The notes: generated by a model from the letters alone, not told the origin. Shown: positions 1 to 9,137, numbered from the stretch's first letter. The stretch is DNA of 55,814 nt from an uncultured Clostridia bacterium (GCA_934647235.1 CAKUFG010000019.1:1-55814), one strand, 5' to 3'. A program made the numbers and translations.

Positions 1-345
1 CTTTCATCGGGCACGTCATTTTCTTGTGAGCCTGCGGCTCACGGGCAGAAAATGACATAGGAAGCAGCCTGACGGCTACTCCTCGCGCCGGCGGCATCGC
101 CGCTTTCGTGGCTTCGCCAAGTTACTTGACTGCCGATGCCGCGCAGATCAGGCGAAGCCTGCGCCGCCGCTGCGGATTAATAGCGCCGCCAAAGGCGGCT
201 GAGGGCAGGCGATTTTGCAAATCGCCGCCCGAAACCCGCGCTTGCCGTAAGGCAGTAGCGCGGGGCGTACAAATGAAGGGGCTGCGGCCCCTTCATGCAT
301 CCCAGGAGTTTAACGGGACTTTTTTGACACCCTGAAGCCCCCGGA
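1..345 (-). repeat. palindrome-rich non-coding region, possible degenerate repeat copy D
   Basis: No convincing gene is visible here. The stretch is a chain of short inverted repeats: a nested pair at 15-24/47-56 (GTCATTTTCT and its complement) enclosing 26-32/36-42, then GCCGCC/GGCGGC, GCGATTT/AAATCGC and GAAGGGG/CCCCTTC arms. Read on the minus strand from about 330 it contains GTTAAACT followed by TGGGA, like the box found in the clearer copies A, B, C and E. It lies 3' of the minus-strand gene that stops at 426, the same placement as those copies. The terminal hairpin of the family is missing, so membership is uncertain. Confidence 0.4.
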
Positions 346-359
346 AATCCCGGAGGCTT
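335..359. terminator. hairpin downstream of the 426-1334 gene
   Basis: AAGCCCCCGG (335-344) pairs with CCGGAGGCTT (350-359) with one mismatch. It lies 3' of the minus-strand gene but has no T-run on that side, so it may be an RNA-stabilising hairpin rather than a true intrinsic terminator. Confidence 0.35.
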
Positions 360-425
360 ATTATTATGCTTCCATAAGGCGTGTTTTGTGCTTATTAATG
401 ACCTGACTGACGCAAAATCCTTCTG

Positions 426-1334
426 TCAGTCAGCATACGGCATATGCACCTGCGCAGGGGCATACAGCGGGAGATAGATGGGCGTGCACTTCGAGAGATT
501 ATACTGAATGCTTAACAATGTTGCCCGCTCAGATAATCCATATCCTCCGTAATAGTGATATTTGGATTTGATTTCTGTAAGATCCGGCAGATCAATATGC
601 GCAACGACCGGGTGTTCTTTGTACTGTTTCATTTCGCTTTTATAAAGCGCATATGATCTGAAAATCTCTTGAATTGGCTTTTCTACATCTCGCGATATAA
701 GTACATAAGAGTCTTTGGCCATAAAGACCTGTCGGTCGATTACCTCTTTGCACTGGGAAAGGTCGTCTCCCCACCAGTAATAAGTAACAAAATAAGGCAT
801 GTCCTCCGTCATGGTTTCCGGAGCGTAGCGAGAAACTTTAGAAGTACGGATTTCCGTAAAAAGAATCAGCGCATATTTTCCTGAAAGCGCTGGGCGATCT
901 TTCTCTTCAGGCAGTTTGACGGCAATTACGTCGCCAACCTGCCACGGAGAATGAATCGTCGGCAGCGGCCTTAGCCGTTTAGGCTTGGGCAGCGGAGAAC
1001 TCAGCTGGTCGCGAAGCTTATCCAGCGCCTTGCGGCGGCTAAGGCGCAGCTTCTCCGTTTTCCACAGGTCTGTCGGAATGGGCTGATCAATCAGCGCCAT
1101 GGCAATGGCGCGCACATCATCAGATAGCTTTCGGCCGCAGCGCCATTCCGTGGCAGCCAGGGCCAGCCATGCGTCCGGGTCATCTTCCGGATGCAGGCGA
1201 TCCATTTCCATTTCCTTTATCGTCTGCGCTTCAGCCTCTTCCGGGGTATGGCCGTAACAGAGCATATCTTCATAAGTTCCGCGAACATCGCAGGCAGTAT
1301 CGCTTGAAAAAATGGCAGGTCCCCATGCGCCCAT
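426..1334 (-). CDS. uncharacterised protein, DUF4259-like N-terminus
   Basis: This is a 302-residue cytoplasmic protein with no signal peptide or membrane segment. The first residues (MGAWGPAIFSSDTACDV) resemble the start of DUF4259 proteins, which begin with a Gly-x-Trp-Gly pattern followed by an acidic DxAxD-like stretch. The remainder is not recognised. The start is well supported: an AAGGAGG site lies eight bases upstream and overlaps the end of the AlkD-like gene, so the two are probably translated together as the last genes of a five-gene operon. The 3' half is visibly more AT-rich than its neighbours, which may mark recent acquisition or rapid change. Function unknown. Confidence 0.75.
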   Translation of the reverse strand: MGAWGPAIFSSDTACDVRGTYEDMLCYGHTPEEAEAQTIKEMEMDRLHPEDDPDAWLALAATEWRCGRKLSDDVRAIAMALIDQPIPTDLWKTEKLRLSRRKALDKLRDQLSSPLPKPKRLRPLPTIHSPWQVGDVIAVKLPEEKDRPALSGKYALILFTEIRTSKVSRYAPETMTEDMPYFVTYYWWGDDLSQCKEVIDRQVFMAKDSYVLISRDVEKPIQEIFRSYALYKSEMKQYKEHPVVAHIDLPDLTEIKSKYHYYGGYGLSERATLLSIQYNLSKCTPIYLPLYAPAQVHMPYAD

Positions 1335-1347
1335 AAGATGGCCTCCT

Positions 1348-2070
1348 TTATGGTTGATGCTGGTTCTTTTGCGGTGGTTTCATTTTCAAATTGCGCAAAT
1401 AGGCCTTGTGCGCATCGGAAACGCGATCGCTTTCCAGCGCCTTTTGAATGGCCTTGTTGTGCGTCCAGGGAGCGAGGGAATGACGCTCCAGATAAGGCAG
1501 GGCCGCGTCGTACTGCTTGGCCAGAGCCGTGGCGAAAAACCAGGCGATCATCATGTTGATGTAGTATTCATCCGAGCGGATTGCGGCCACCCATTGCAGA
1601 TACTCCGGGTGGAAAGCTGCAGGCTCCAGATAGTAACGCATCAGCATGCCCATGCCGAAGCGGCAGGTATAGACGTGCGGGCTGGCCATCCAGCGGCGAA
1701 TGGGCGCAAGCAGCGCGTCGGTGTGCCGGGTGAACACCCTGGGCGACAGCATATCGCAGGTGGCCCAATTATCTATATAAGGAAGAAAGACTTCCGCCGC
1801 GGCCAGGCAGGCGTCGTAATCGCGCATCAGGCAAATCAGCGCCCCGTGCAGGTTGTTTTCATCATAGGCTGCATGGGGCAGCGCGGCCAGAAAGGCGGCG
1901 GCCTCCGGCGTGCCCGCAGCCTCCTTGGCCAGCGCGCGCAGCTGAGGCGTGCGCACGCCCCATACCTGCTCGGGCGGCACGGTGGGCATCAGCCTGCACT
2001 GAAACAGGCGGTATGCCGGGTCGGCCAGCGCATGCAGCCGGGTGGACAGATCATTTGACGGCATAGGCAT
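1348..2070 (-). CDS. DNA alkylation repair protein, AlkD-like HEAT-repeat family
   Basis: The 240-residue protein resembles AlkD-type DNA alkylation repair enzymes, which are all-helical HEAT-repeat glycosylases excising positively charged alkylated bases. Seen in the sequence: WGVRTPQLRALAKE near residue 37 and DNWATCDMLSPRVF near residue 110, matching the conserved Trp and Asp-containing segment of the family. Length fits the family (about 220-240). The start overlaps the end of the upstream deacetylase gene by 20 bases, suggesting translational coupling; a second Met two codons in is an alternative. Its place in an operon with cell-surface genes gives no functional clue. The family call is fairly safe, the exact substrate is not. 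Confidence 0.8.
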   Translation of the reverse strand: MPMPSNDLSTRLHALADPAYRLFQCRLMPTVPPEQVWGVRTPQLRALAKEAAGTPEAAAFLAALPHAAYDENNLHGALICLMRDYDACLAAAEVFLPYIDNWATCDMLSPRVFTRHTDALLAPIRRWMASPHVYTCRFGMGMLMRYYLEPAAFHPEYLQWVAAIRSDEYYINMMIAWFFATALAKQYDAALPYLERHSLAPWTHNKAIQKALESDRVSDAHKAYLRNLKMKPPQKNQHQP

Positions 2071-3379
2071 AGTGATGGTTGGGCTCCAGTTCCACCTGGT
2101 AGAAGGCGAACAGATCCTCCACCGAGACGCACAGATAGCCGTGCTGATGCAGGTATTCTGCCGTCAGGCGGGCGGATTCGGCCGTGTTGTCCTTGATATC
2201 GTGCATCAGGATGATTGCGCCGGGGCGTACCTCCTTTTTGACCACGGACAGCACCGCCGAGGAGGATTTGCCCGTCCAGTCCTTGGTATCCACCGTCCAC
2301 ATGATGATGGGCAGATTGACGTCTGCCTGCTGGAAGGGCTCGTACAGACCGTAGGGCGGGCGCATCATGATGGGCGGCTTGCCTGCGATGGAGGCGATTT
2401 TATCATGCGCCTTTTCCGTATAGCTGCGGATGCGCTCCGGCGTGGATTTTTCGGCGTTGGTGTGCACATAATGATGGCTTTGCAGGCTGTGGTTTTCGTC
2501 GTTTTCGCGGCGGGCGATATCCATATACTCGTCCACGCGGTTGCCCACCAGGAAGAACGTGCCCACCGCGCCCGTATGGCGCAGGTTGTTCAGCAGCCGC
2601 GCCGTCTGGGTATAGCTGGGGCCGTCGTCAAAGGTGAGGGCGACCAGCGAGTAGGCGCTGTTGTCGGTCTGTACGCGGGCCTCGTCGGTCAGCACATCGG
2701 CCAGGGCCTGATAGTAAACCGTCACGCGCATCAGCGTGGGATGGCCGGGATAGACGGCGCTGGCCTCGTAATGCAGCGTCAGCGCCGCAGGGGTCAGCAT
2801 GAAGGGGGTTTCCAGCAGTCCCTCGCGGGAGCACAGGCGGTCAAGAACGGCCGCGTCGGCCTCCTCATCGGGAAAATATGCGTTCAGCTGCTCGCGCACG
2901 GCGCTGCCCAGGATGTCCCAGGCGGCGGCCGTATCCTGCACTACGTCGGTCAGGGCCAGCTGACGGCCGGCGTCCATATCATAGGCGCGGGCGGTAAAGG
3001 GCGAGGCCAGCTGCTTGCGCGCATAGGACTGCCGTGCCAGCACCAGAAAGCTCACCCACCTGGTGCCCGTAACGCTGTGCACCACATGGATATCCAGGCG
3101 GCTGTTGCGCTTGGGGTTATCGCTGCGCTTGAGGGTGGGGGCGTACTGCTCGTCATAAGCGTCCACCAGCGCGTTGATTTCGGCCGCGACGGCGGAATTG
3201 GCGGCGGTAATATGCTCCTTGGAGACAAAGCCGCGCTTGCCGTTGATCAGCCGCTCATCCACCTGATAGGCAATGGTAAAGGCGTCCGGCAGGCTGTCCG
3301 CGCAGACGGGCATGGCGGAGAAAAGCAGCGCGATCAGCAGCGAAAAGACAGACAATGCGCGCAGAGTACGGCGATTCAT
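2051..3379 (-). CDS. secreted polysaccharide deacetylase, PdaC-like
   Basis: This is a 442-residue exported protein. An N-terminal signal peptide (about 1-28) precedes a DUF3298/PdaC-type N-terminal region (about 30-210) and a C-terminal NodB carbohydrate esterase family 4 domain. The NodB motifs are visible: TFDDG with the catalytic Asp, the metal site HHYVH, RPPYG, WTVDTKDW and LMHD. The family removes acetyl groups from peptidoglycan or other cell-wall sugars outside the cell. The start at 3379 is chosen because GGAGG lies eight bases upstream and a signal peptide follows; an in-frame extension upstream lacks both. It sits 34 bases after the CotH-like gene, which suggests joint surface or spore-envelope work (inference). 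Confidence 0.88.
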   Translation of the reverse strand: MNRRTLRALSVFSLLIALLFSAMPVCADSLPDAFTIAYQVDERLINGKRGFVSKEHITAANSAVAAEINALVDAYDEQYAPTLKRSDNPKRNSRLDIHVVHSVTGTRWVSFLVLARQSYARKQLASPFTARAYDMDAGRQLALTDVVQDTAAAWDILGSAVREQLNAYFPDEEADAAVLDRLCSREGLLETPFMLTPAALTLHYEASAVYPGHPTLMRVTVYYQALADVLTDEARVQTDNSAYSLVALTFDDGPSYTQTARLLNNLRHTGAVGTFFLVGNRVDEYMDIARRENDENHSLQSHHYVHTNAEKSTPERIRSYTEKAHDKIASIAGKPPIMMRPPYGLYEPFQQADVNLPIIMWTVDTKDWTGKSSSAVLSVVKKEVRPGAIILMHDIKDNTAESARLTAEYLHQHGYLCVSVEDLFAFYQVELEPNHHYAYAVK

Positions 3380-3413
3380 CACTTTTTCCTCCGTATAATA
3401 AGCATAATCGGGA

Positions 3414-5396
3414 TTATTGCCTGGCGTTGTACTGCGCCAGCAGCTCCAGCGTGTGGGCAAAGTATTCCTGCTGCTGGGCGTTGGTCAGCTTCAGGCGCTG
3501 GCTCAGCCAGGTGATTACCTTTTTGGGGCGGATGCGGGCGTAGTACATCGCCGCGCCCACGTTGGTTTTCCATTCCTTCATGGTAAGACCGGGGAATTTT
3601 TTGATGTGCCGGGGCAGAAGCTCGCCGATGGTGTCGATGTATTTATTGAATACCGGCTCCACCTGCGTGGTGTAGAGAAAGTTGCTTTCGATGATTTCAG
3701 CCGTGCGGCGCAGGAAGTAATCCTTATACTCGGGCACCTCCAGCAGCGCGACCAGCACCCAGTGGGGGAAGCCGCCCGCCTTGGCGCTTTTGCTGCGCAG
3801 GAAGATATCGACGGGGGATTCCTTGTTGTTCATGCAGCCGGCCTCAACGTCGTGCAGGAAGAAGGTCCATTTGCCGCCGGGGAAGCGGTACATGCGCACG
3901 TTATCCACATCGTAATTGCCGATGATCATGCTGAAAATCACATAGTTGTACAGGCTGTCCACATCCAGCCGGTCCAGCACATACTGCAGATTGTCCGCGT
4001 CGTTGAGGCTGTTGGCCTTTACAAAGTCCATCAGCTCAATCCAGTCCGCGTTGCTGCCGTGCAGCGCGTCGCCCCGCTGCGTGCCGGTGCGCTGCAGGAT
4101 ATCGCAGGCGCGGATGGCCGCCGGATCGGTAATGCCCTCCCACTGCGCCAGGGAATCCTTATTGGCCTTTTCGCGCAGGTTGTAATGCCCGAAGTACTCG
4201 CCGTTGAGATATACCACGATGGGCTGCGCCGCCTGATAGTACAGGTTCAGGCCCGTGCTCAGCTCGCTGAGCACCGCGTCGCGCATGCGGCAGGAGCGGT
4301 GATCGGAGTTGGTGGAGCGCAGCAGGATGGAGGAATACTGCGTATAGGGGCGGTTTTCAAAGAAGGGATAATCAAAGGTATCCGAGCCGAAGGCCTTGCG
4401 GGCAAAGAGCGCCAGGGACTTCTGACGCAGCGACCGTGAGGAGTGCGAGGTGACGCGGAAGGTGGCCATCTGGCTGATCTGCCGCTGGCCCGAAGCATCA
4501 AAGTATTCTACCTGAATGGGGTATTCCCAGTCCTTTTCGTAATTGGGAATGCTGCCCGAGCCCTTGACCATCACGCCCGTTTTCTGGTTGTACAGGTAGG
4601 TATCGTCCGTATATATGCTTACGACAGGCACGGGAGAGCGGTCGTTGATAAAGAAGGTGCTGCCTGCCGTGGTGGAGCCAAGCAGATCGTCCGCGAAGGC
4701 GCGGGCGCGGATGACCGTGGTCTGGCTCACGGCGATGGGCGCGGTATAGCGCTTGGAGGCGCGGGTGGGCTCGCTGCCGTCGGTGGTATAGCGGATCTCC
4801 TGGCCCTCCGGCGCGGTGATGACGACGTCCAGCGCCGCGTCGTAGAAGCCTGCTGCGGTTTCGATGACCGGCTCCTGGGCGCGCGCGGCATAGCCGTTTT
4901 TGTCGTTCGCCTTGCCCGGCGTGGCGGTTTCCAGGTACAGCCAGGTATCGCCGCCGTCCGGCAGACCGTAGGATACGTTGCCGAACTGCGCGCCAAAGGA
5001 CAGACTGCTGGTATTGCCCTGCGGGTCGGTCAGATACAGCTCGTCGCCCTTGGCGGAGATTTTGAAATTGGCGTACAGCGCGCCGGACTGGCCGTTTGAG
5101 ACCTCCCCGCCCGCGCAGTACACCACCAGATAACCGCCCTTGGCGATCTTGACGGTATCGGGGAAGGCCCAGCGGCGCAGATTGTAGGGATCGTTGCTCA
5201 GATACCAGCCGGAGAGGGAAACGGACTTGTCGCCGGTATTATGCAGCTCAACCCAGTCGTCGTGGCGCTCCCCCACAAAGGCGGCGGTGGAGGCCATGAC
5301 TTCGGAAAACACCACGTCTGCCTGCGCGCAGGCGCACAGCGCCAGCGTCAGCAGGAAAGCCAATATCAGGCAACGAAAACCAAATCGCTTCATCAT
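3414..5396 (-). CDS. secreted lamin-tail / CotH-kinase family protein
   Basis: The 660-residue exported protein has four parts: signal peptide (about 1-26), lamin-tail domain (about 27-150, with the WVELHNTGDKSVSLSGWYLS stretch), a chitobiase/hexosaminidase C-terminal-type beta domain (about 180-245, with IRYTTDGSEPT), and a CotH-like domain (about 260-630, with YLNGEYFGHYNLREK and FFLHDVEAG). CotH is an atypical kinase that phosphorylates spore-coat proteins in Bacillus. Homologues with lamin-tail domains are usually extracellular and their substrates are unknown. GAAAGGA precedes the ATG. The gene lies 21 bases after the ABC-F gene. Whether it acts on spores or on the vegetative surface cannot be told from sequence. 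Confidence 0.85.
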   Translation of the reverse strand: MMKRFGFRCLILAFLLTLALCACAQADVVFSEVMASTAAFVGERHDDWVELHNTGDKSVSLSGWYLSNDPYNLRRWAFPDTVKIAKGGYLVVYCAGGEVSNGQSGALYANFKISAKGDELYLTDPQGNTSSLSFGAQFGNVSYGLPDGGDTWLYLETATPGKANDKNGYAARAQEPVIETAAGFYDAALDVVITAPEGQEIRYTTDGSEPTRASKRYTAPIAVSQTTVIRARAFADDLLGSTTAGSTFFINDRSPVPVVSIYTDDTYLYNQKTGVMVKGSGSIPNYEKDWEYPIQVEYFDASGQRQISQMATFRVTSHSSRSLRQKSLALFARKAFGSDTFDYPFFENRPYTQYSSILLRSTNSDHRSCRMRDAVLSELSTGLNLYYQAAQPIVVYLNGEYFGHYNLREKANKDSLAQWEGITDPAAIRACDILQRTGTQRGDALHGSNADWIELMDFVKANSLNDADNLQYVLDRLDVDSLYNYVIFSMIIGNYDVDNVRMYRFPGGKWTFFLHDVEAGCMNNKESPVDIFLRSKSAKAGGFPHWVLVALLEVPEYKDYFLRRTAEIIESNFLYTTQVEPVFNKYIDTIGELLPRHIKKFPGLTMKEWKTNVGAAMYYARIRPKKVITWLSQRLKLTNAQQQEYFAHTLELLAQYNARQ

Positions 5397-5417
5397 TTTT
5401 TCCTTTCGTAGGCAGGC

Positions 5418-7328
5418 TCAGCCCAGCGAGCTGTCCAGCTGCTCCCATTCCTCATACAGCGCGTCCATCTGCGCCTGCAGGGCGTTTTTCTGCTCCTCCA
5501 GCTCGCCCAGACGCACATAGTCGCTGGCGTTTTCCTCCATCTGCGCGTCCAGCGCGTCCAGCTGCTGCTCCAGCTTTGCGATGTCGCGCTCCAGCACGTT
5601 CATGCGGCGCTCGATTCTGCCGTCGCGGCGGGCGGGCTTTTTTTCGGCCTTTTCGGTGCGCTCGGCCTTTTCCGCCTCGCGCTGACGCGCCTGCTCCTGC
5701 TGGGCGGCCTCGTCCTCGCGCTCGCGGATAAAGCGGTATTTTTCATACCCGCAGTCAAAGCTGCGCAGGCGGCCGTTGTCCAGCTCCCAGATGCGGTTGG
5801 CAAAGCGATTGACGAAGTAGCGGTCGTGGGACACGATCAGCAGCGTGCCCTCAAACTGATCCACGGCGGATTCAATCCACTCGCGCGAATCCAGATCCAG
5901 ATGGTTGGTCGGCTCGTCCAGGATCAGCATGTTGACGGCGCTGTTCATCAGCATGCACAGCTTCAGCCGCGCGCGCTCGCCGCCCGACAGCTGGGAGACC
6001 AGCTTGAACTGATCCTCGCCGCGGAAGCGATACGCGCCCAGGCGGTTGCGCGCCTGCTGCGGCTCGCACCCCAGGTCATACAGCAGGGTGTCGTACAGCG
6101 TGCGCTCGGGGTGCTCAAAGGTGATCTGCTGGGGAAGGTAGGCCGCGCGCACCGAGGGGCCGAACTGCACCACGCCCGCGTCGGGGCTTTCCTCTCCCAG
6201 AAGAATTTTGAGCAGCGTGGTTTTGCCCGCGCCGTTTGCGCCCACCAGCGCCACGCGCTCGCCGCCGCCCCGGATGGTTTCGGTTACGTTTTCAAACAGC
6301 GTGCGCTCGCCGTAGGACTTTTTCAGATCCTTGATGCGCAGCGCGTAATCGGCCCGGAAGGGAACGGTGGAAAAGCCCAGATCCAGCCGCTCCTCGCGGG
6401 TGGGCTTTTCGGTTTGCCGCAACCATTCGATGCGCTTCTGGATGGCAAACACGCGCTTGTAGGTTTTGTCCATGCCGCTGTAGGCCCAGGCGCTCATCTT
6501 TTCGGCGGCCTTCTCAAGCTGAGAAATTTTGGCCTGCTCTTTTTCGTATTGCTTTAACTGCAGCTTGTAGCGGGCTTCTTTTTCCTTTACATAGAAGCTG
6601 TAGTTGCCGCTGTAAAATTCCACTCCGCCGTGATCCAGCTCCACAATGCGTTTGACAATGCGATCCAGAAAATAACGGTCATGCGATACGGTGAGCACGG
6701 TGCCCTTGTAGTGGTCGATATAATCCTCCAGCCATTCGATGGACTGCATGTCCAGATGGTTGGTAGGCTCGTCCAGCAGCAGGATATCGGTTTCGCGCAG
6801 GATCATCACCGCCAGACGGATGCGCGTCTGCTCGCCTCCGGAAAGCGAGGCAAAGGGCTGCCGGCGCTGGGCGGGGGAGATATGCAGGCCGTTGGCCACC
6901 TTGGCCAGGCGGGTCTCGCAGCTGTAGCCGCCCAGCATGTCAAAGCGCGTATGCAGCGCGTCATAGCGGCGCAGCAGGGCCTCGGAGTGCTCGCCTGCGT
7001 CCATCCGGCACTGAAGCTGCTCAATCTCCGCGCTGACGGCCTGCACCTCGGCAAAGGCCATGCGCAGCACATCCTCCACCAGCGCGCCCTCGGGGGCCTC
7101 GGCCAGCTGGGAGATATAGCCCACCCGCCGCCCCTGGGGGATGGCGATAAAGCCCTTATCGGGCGCGATCTCGCCGGTGATGATCTTCAGCAGCGTGGTT
7201 TTGCCCGCGCCGTTAGGCCCCAGCAGACCCACGCGCTCGCCCGCGTCCACCTGAAAGGATACGTCGTCGAGCACCACGCGATCCTGTACAAAGGATTTTT
7301 CAATGCCGGATACAATGATTTCAGCCAT
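5418..7328 (-). CDS. ABC-F family ATPase (ribosome-associated type)
   Basis: The 636-residue soluble protein carries two ABC domains and no membrane segment. Domain 1 has GPNGAGKTT, LSGGEQTR and LLLDEPTNHLD; domain 2 has GANGAGKTT, LSGGERAR and LILDEPTNHLD. A charged linker joins them, and a Lys/Glu-rich coiled-coil tail (about 555-636) resembles the ABC-F C-terminal domain. ABC-F proteins bind the ribosomal E site and relieve stalled translation or confer ribosomal antibiotic resistance; which role applies here is unknown. The start at 7328 has GAGGG close upstream; the Met four codons earlier lacks a site. It is the first gene of the minus-strand operon, behind a consensus-like promoter at 7383-7411. 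Confidence 0.9.
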   Translation of the reverse strand: MAEIIVSGIEKSFVQDRVVLDDVSFQVDAGERVGLLGPNGAGKTTLLKIITGEIAPDKGFIAIPQGRRVGYISQLAEAPEGALVEDVLRMAFAEVQAVSAEIEQLQCRMDAGEHSEALLRRYDALHTRFDMLGGYSCETRLAKVANGLHISPAQRRQPFASLSGGEQTRIRLAVMILRETDILLLDEPTNHLDMQSIEWLEDYIDHYKGTVLTVSHDRYFLDRIVKRIVELDHGGVEFYSGNYSFYVKEKEARYKLQLKQYEKEQAKISQLEKAAEKMSAWAYSGMDKTYKRVFAIQKRIEWLRQTEKPTREERLDLGFSTVPFRADYALRIKDLKKSYGERTLFENVTETIRGGGERVALVGANGAGKTTLLKILLGEESPDAGVVQFGPSVRAAYLPQQITFEHPERTLYDTLLYDLGCEPQQARNRLGAYRFRGEDQFKLVSQLSGGERARLKLCMLMNSAVNMLILDEPTNHLDLDSREWIESAVDQFEGTLLIVSHDRYFVNRFANRIWELDNGRLRSFDCGYEKYRFIREREDEAAQQEQARQREAEKAERTEKAEKKPARRDGRIERRMNVLERDIAKLEQQLDALDAQMEENASDYVRLGELEEQKNALQAQMDALYEEWEQLDSSLG

Positions 7329-7382
7329 GCTTTCCCTCAAAAGAACTAAAGAAAATAGAAAAAATAGAAATTCCCATGATCA

Positions 7383-7411
7383 ATTATAGCACGCTTTTGC
7401 GCAGATGACAA
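7383..7411 (-). promoter_or_regulatory. promoter of the ABC-F/CotH/deacetylase operon
   Basis: On the minus strand, TTGTCA (7411-7406) and TATAAT (7388-7383) are separated by 17 bases, with a TGC extended -10 element directly before TATAAT. Confidence 0.75.
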
Positions 7412-7448
7412 CGCCGCGCGCGCCTGTATCCCGGTGCAAAACGGCCGG

Positions 7449-7477
7449 TTGCCGCGCAGCCTGGCCGCTGATATAAT
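7449..7477 (+). promoter_or_regulatory. promoter of the first ECF sigma/anti-sigma operon
   Basis: TTGCCG (7449-7454) and TATAAT (7472-7477) are 17 bases apart, with TGA extending the -10. This looks like a housekeeping sigma-A promoter, not an ECF-type autoregulatory one, and leaves a leader of about 70 bases. Confidence 0.65.
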
Positions 7478-7554
7478 AAAACAGAAGAATTGTTACATTT
7501 CAGCGTCCGTTTTACGACGCTTTCCCGTCCAACGTGTGAAAGGAGGCGAACGGC

Positions 7555-8070
7555 GTGCAAACGGATGAAACGCGGAACAGGCAGGCTGCGCTGGAGCACC
7601 TGATGGCGCAGTACGGCACGGCGCTGCTGCGCATGTGCTGCCTGTACCTGCGTGATTATTCCCTGGCGGAGGATGCGGTGCAGGAAACCTTTCTGAAGGC
7701 CTATGCCCGGCTGGACAGCTTTCGCGGCGATTGCAGCGAGCAAACCTGGCTGATGAAAATCGCCATCAATACCTGCCGGGATATGCTGCGCTCCGCCTGG
7801 ATGCGGCATCATGACCGCTATGCCGATCTGTCCCAGCTGCCTGAACGCGCCTACTGCCCGGAGCCACCTGACGATACGATTGTTCAGGCCGTATCGGCGC
7901 TGCCGCCGCGTCTGCGCGAGGCCGTGCTGCTGCGCTATTATCAGGGAATGAAGGTGGACGATGTGGCCCAGGCGCTGCGGACAACGCGCAGTGGGGTGAA
8001 GCATCGGCTCAAGCAGGCCAATAAGCTGCTGCGCACGCAATTGGAAGGGTGGTATTACGATGAAGAATGA
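7555..8070 (+). CDS. ECF-type RNA polymerase sigma factor
   Basis: The 171-residue protein has the sigma-70 region 2 (about 14-80, with YSLAEDAVQETFLKAY) and region 4 (about 110-165, with LPPRLREAVLLRYYQGMKVD and a following helix-turn-helix) of ECF sigma factors. It directs RNA polymerase to a dedicated promoter set. The start is GTG, chosen because AGGAGG lies a few bases upstream. Its stop overlaps the downstream gene by 11 bases, the usual arrangement for a sigma factor and its membrane-bound inhibitor. The inducing signal cannot be read from the sequence. Confidence 0.92.
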   Translation: MQTDETRNRQAALEHLMAQYGTALLRMCCLYLRDYSLAEDAVQETFLKAYARLDSFRGDCSEQTWLMKIAINTCRDMLRSAWMRHHDRYADLSQLPERAYCPEPPDDTIVQAVSALPPRLREAVLLRYYQGMKVDDVAQALRTTRSGVKHRLKQANKLLRTQLEGWYYDEE

Positions 8071-8992
8071 TCTGCGGCAAAGCGTGGATCGCGCGTTTGC
8101 CGGGGCAGCCTGGGACGAGACGCATGCCCGGCGCGTGATCGCAAAAATCGAAGAAGGGAAACAACCTGTGATGAAACGAAAGCTGACTGCGGCGCTGGTA
8201 TGCGCCCTGGTTCTTGTGCTGGCAAGCGCCTGCGCGCTGGCCGCCGTGTTTGTACAGCGCTCGGAGCGCAGCAACGCCGTGCTCTCCGCCCGCAACGCGC
8301 TGACCCGTCAATATCGCTTCACGCCGGGCATGCTGGCGCTGTTCAGCGCCGACGCGCAGAAAAATGCCGGCGGGGATTATACCGTTACCTTTACCACCAA
8401 CGAAGGTGTTCCCGGAACGCTGCTGGGCGTTTATACCGTGCATGTGAACGGCGGCACGGCCATCGCCAGCTGGAGCTATGACGGCCACGCGGGGGATATG
8501 GATCACTGGGACGCGAGCATCATGGCGGCCTATCTGGCTGAGGATGCGTCTGCCTGGATGATGGGGGAAACGACCGCGCCGTATCATGAGTACGCGCTGC
8601 AGACCTTCTCCCTGAGCAGCGCCAACGCGACGCCTACGCCCTTTGCGCTGTTTACCTCGCGGCCGCTCAAGGAGGATGAGACCCGCTATAACGGCGAGAT
8701 TGTGCGCATTGTCAAGGCAGGGACGCAGGATATTACCCAGGATCGCGCGGAGGAACTGGCCAAGGCCGCGCTGATGGAGGACTTTGGCCTGACGCAAGCG
8801 GCCTTTGAAGCTGAGGATACCGAGCTGACGGACGTATATCTCTATCAGCGCGCCAACGGGCAGCGGATATGGGCATTACATTGGTACATTCCCGCCTATG
8901 TAAACGGCACGGAATGGAGCTGCGGCGTTATCCTGGATGCGCAGACGGGCGAAATCCTGAACTGCGATGCGATGGCAGGCGGCATTGGCTAA
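8060..8992 (+). CDS. membrane-anchored putative anti-sigma factor with PepSY-like C-terminus
   Basis: This 310-residue protein has a short cytoplasmic N-terminus (about 1-37), one transmembrane segment (about 40-65, Leu/Ala/Val-rich) and a large extracytoplasmic region. The N-terminal position of the anchor and the 11-base overlap with the sigma gene suggest it holds the sigma factor at the membrane until a signal arrives. The last 80 residues (EELAKAALMEDFGL... and a closing GVILDAQTGEIL) resemble a PepSY-type fold seen in secreted regulators. No zinc-binding HxxxCxxC motif is present, so it is not a ZAS-type anti-sigma factor. GGAAGGGTGG precedes the ATG. The role is inferred from context. 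Confidence 0.7.
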   Translation: MKNDLRQSVDRAFAGAAWDETHARRVIAKIEEGKQPVMKRKLTAALVCALVLVLASACALAAVFVQRSERSNAVLSARNALTRQYRFTPGMLALFSADAQKNAGGDYTVTFTTNEGVPGTLLGVYTVHVNGGTAIASWSYDGHAGDMDHWDASIMAAYLAEDASAWMMGETTAPYHEYALQTFSLSSANATPTPFALFTSRPLKEDETRYNGEIVRIVKAGTQDITQDRAEELAKAALMEDFGLTQAAFEAEDTELTDVYLYQRANGQRIWALHWYIPAYVNGTEWSCGVILDAQTGEILNCDAMAGGIG

Positions 8993-9009
8993 GCGAAATA
9001 TCAATAAAG

Positions 9010-9044
9010 AAAGCGCCAGGGGAGAAAACTCCCTTGGCGCTTTT
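9010..9044 (+). terminator. intrinsic terminator of the sigma/anti-sigma operon
   Basis: AAGCGCCAGGGGAG (9011-9024) pairs with CTCCCTTGGCGCTT (9029-9042) around an AAAA loop, followed by TT. One G-T wobble. Confidence 0.85.
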
Positions 9045-9137
9045 GGATGGGAAAGGGATGAATGGGGAGAGCAGTGAAAGTAATAATGCTGCTTGCATTT
9101 CCGCGCAACAAGCCCCGCCGGCGTAAGCGCCATGCGG

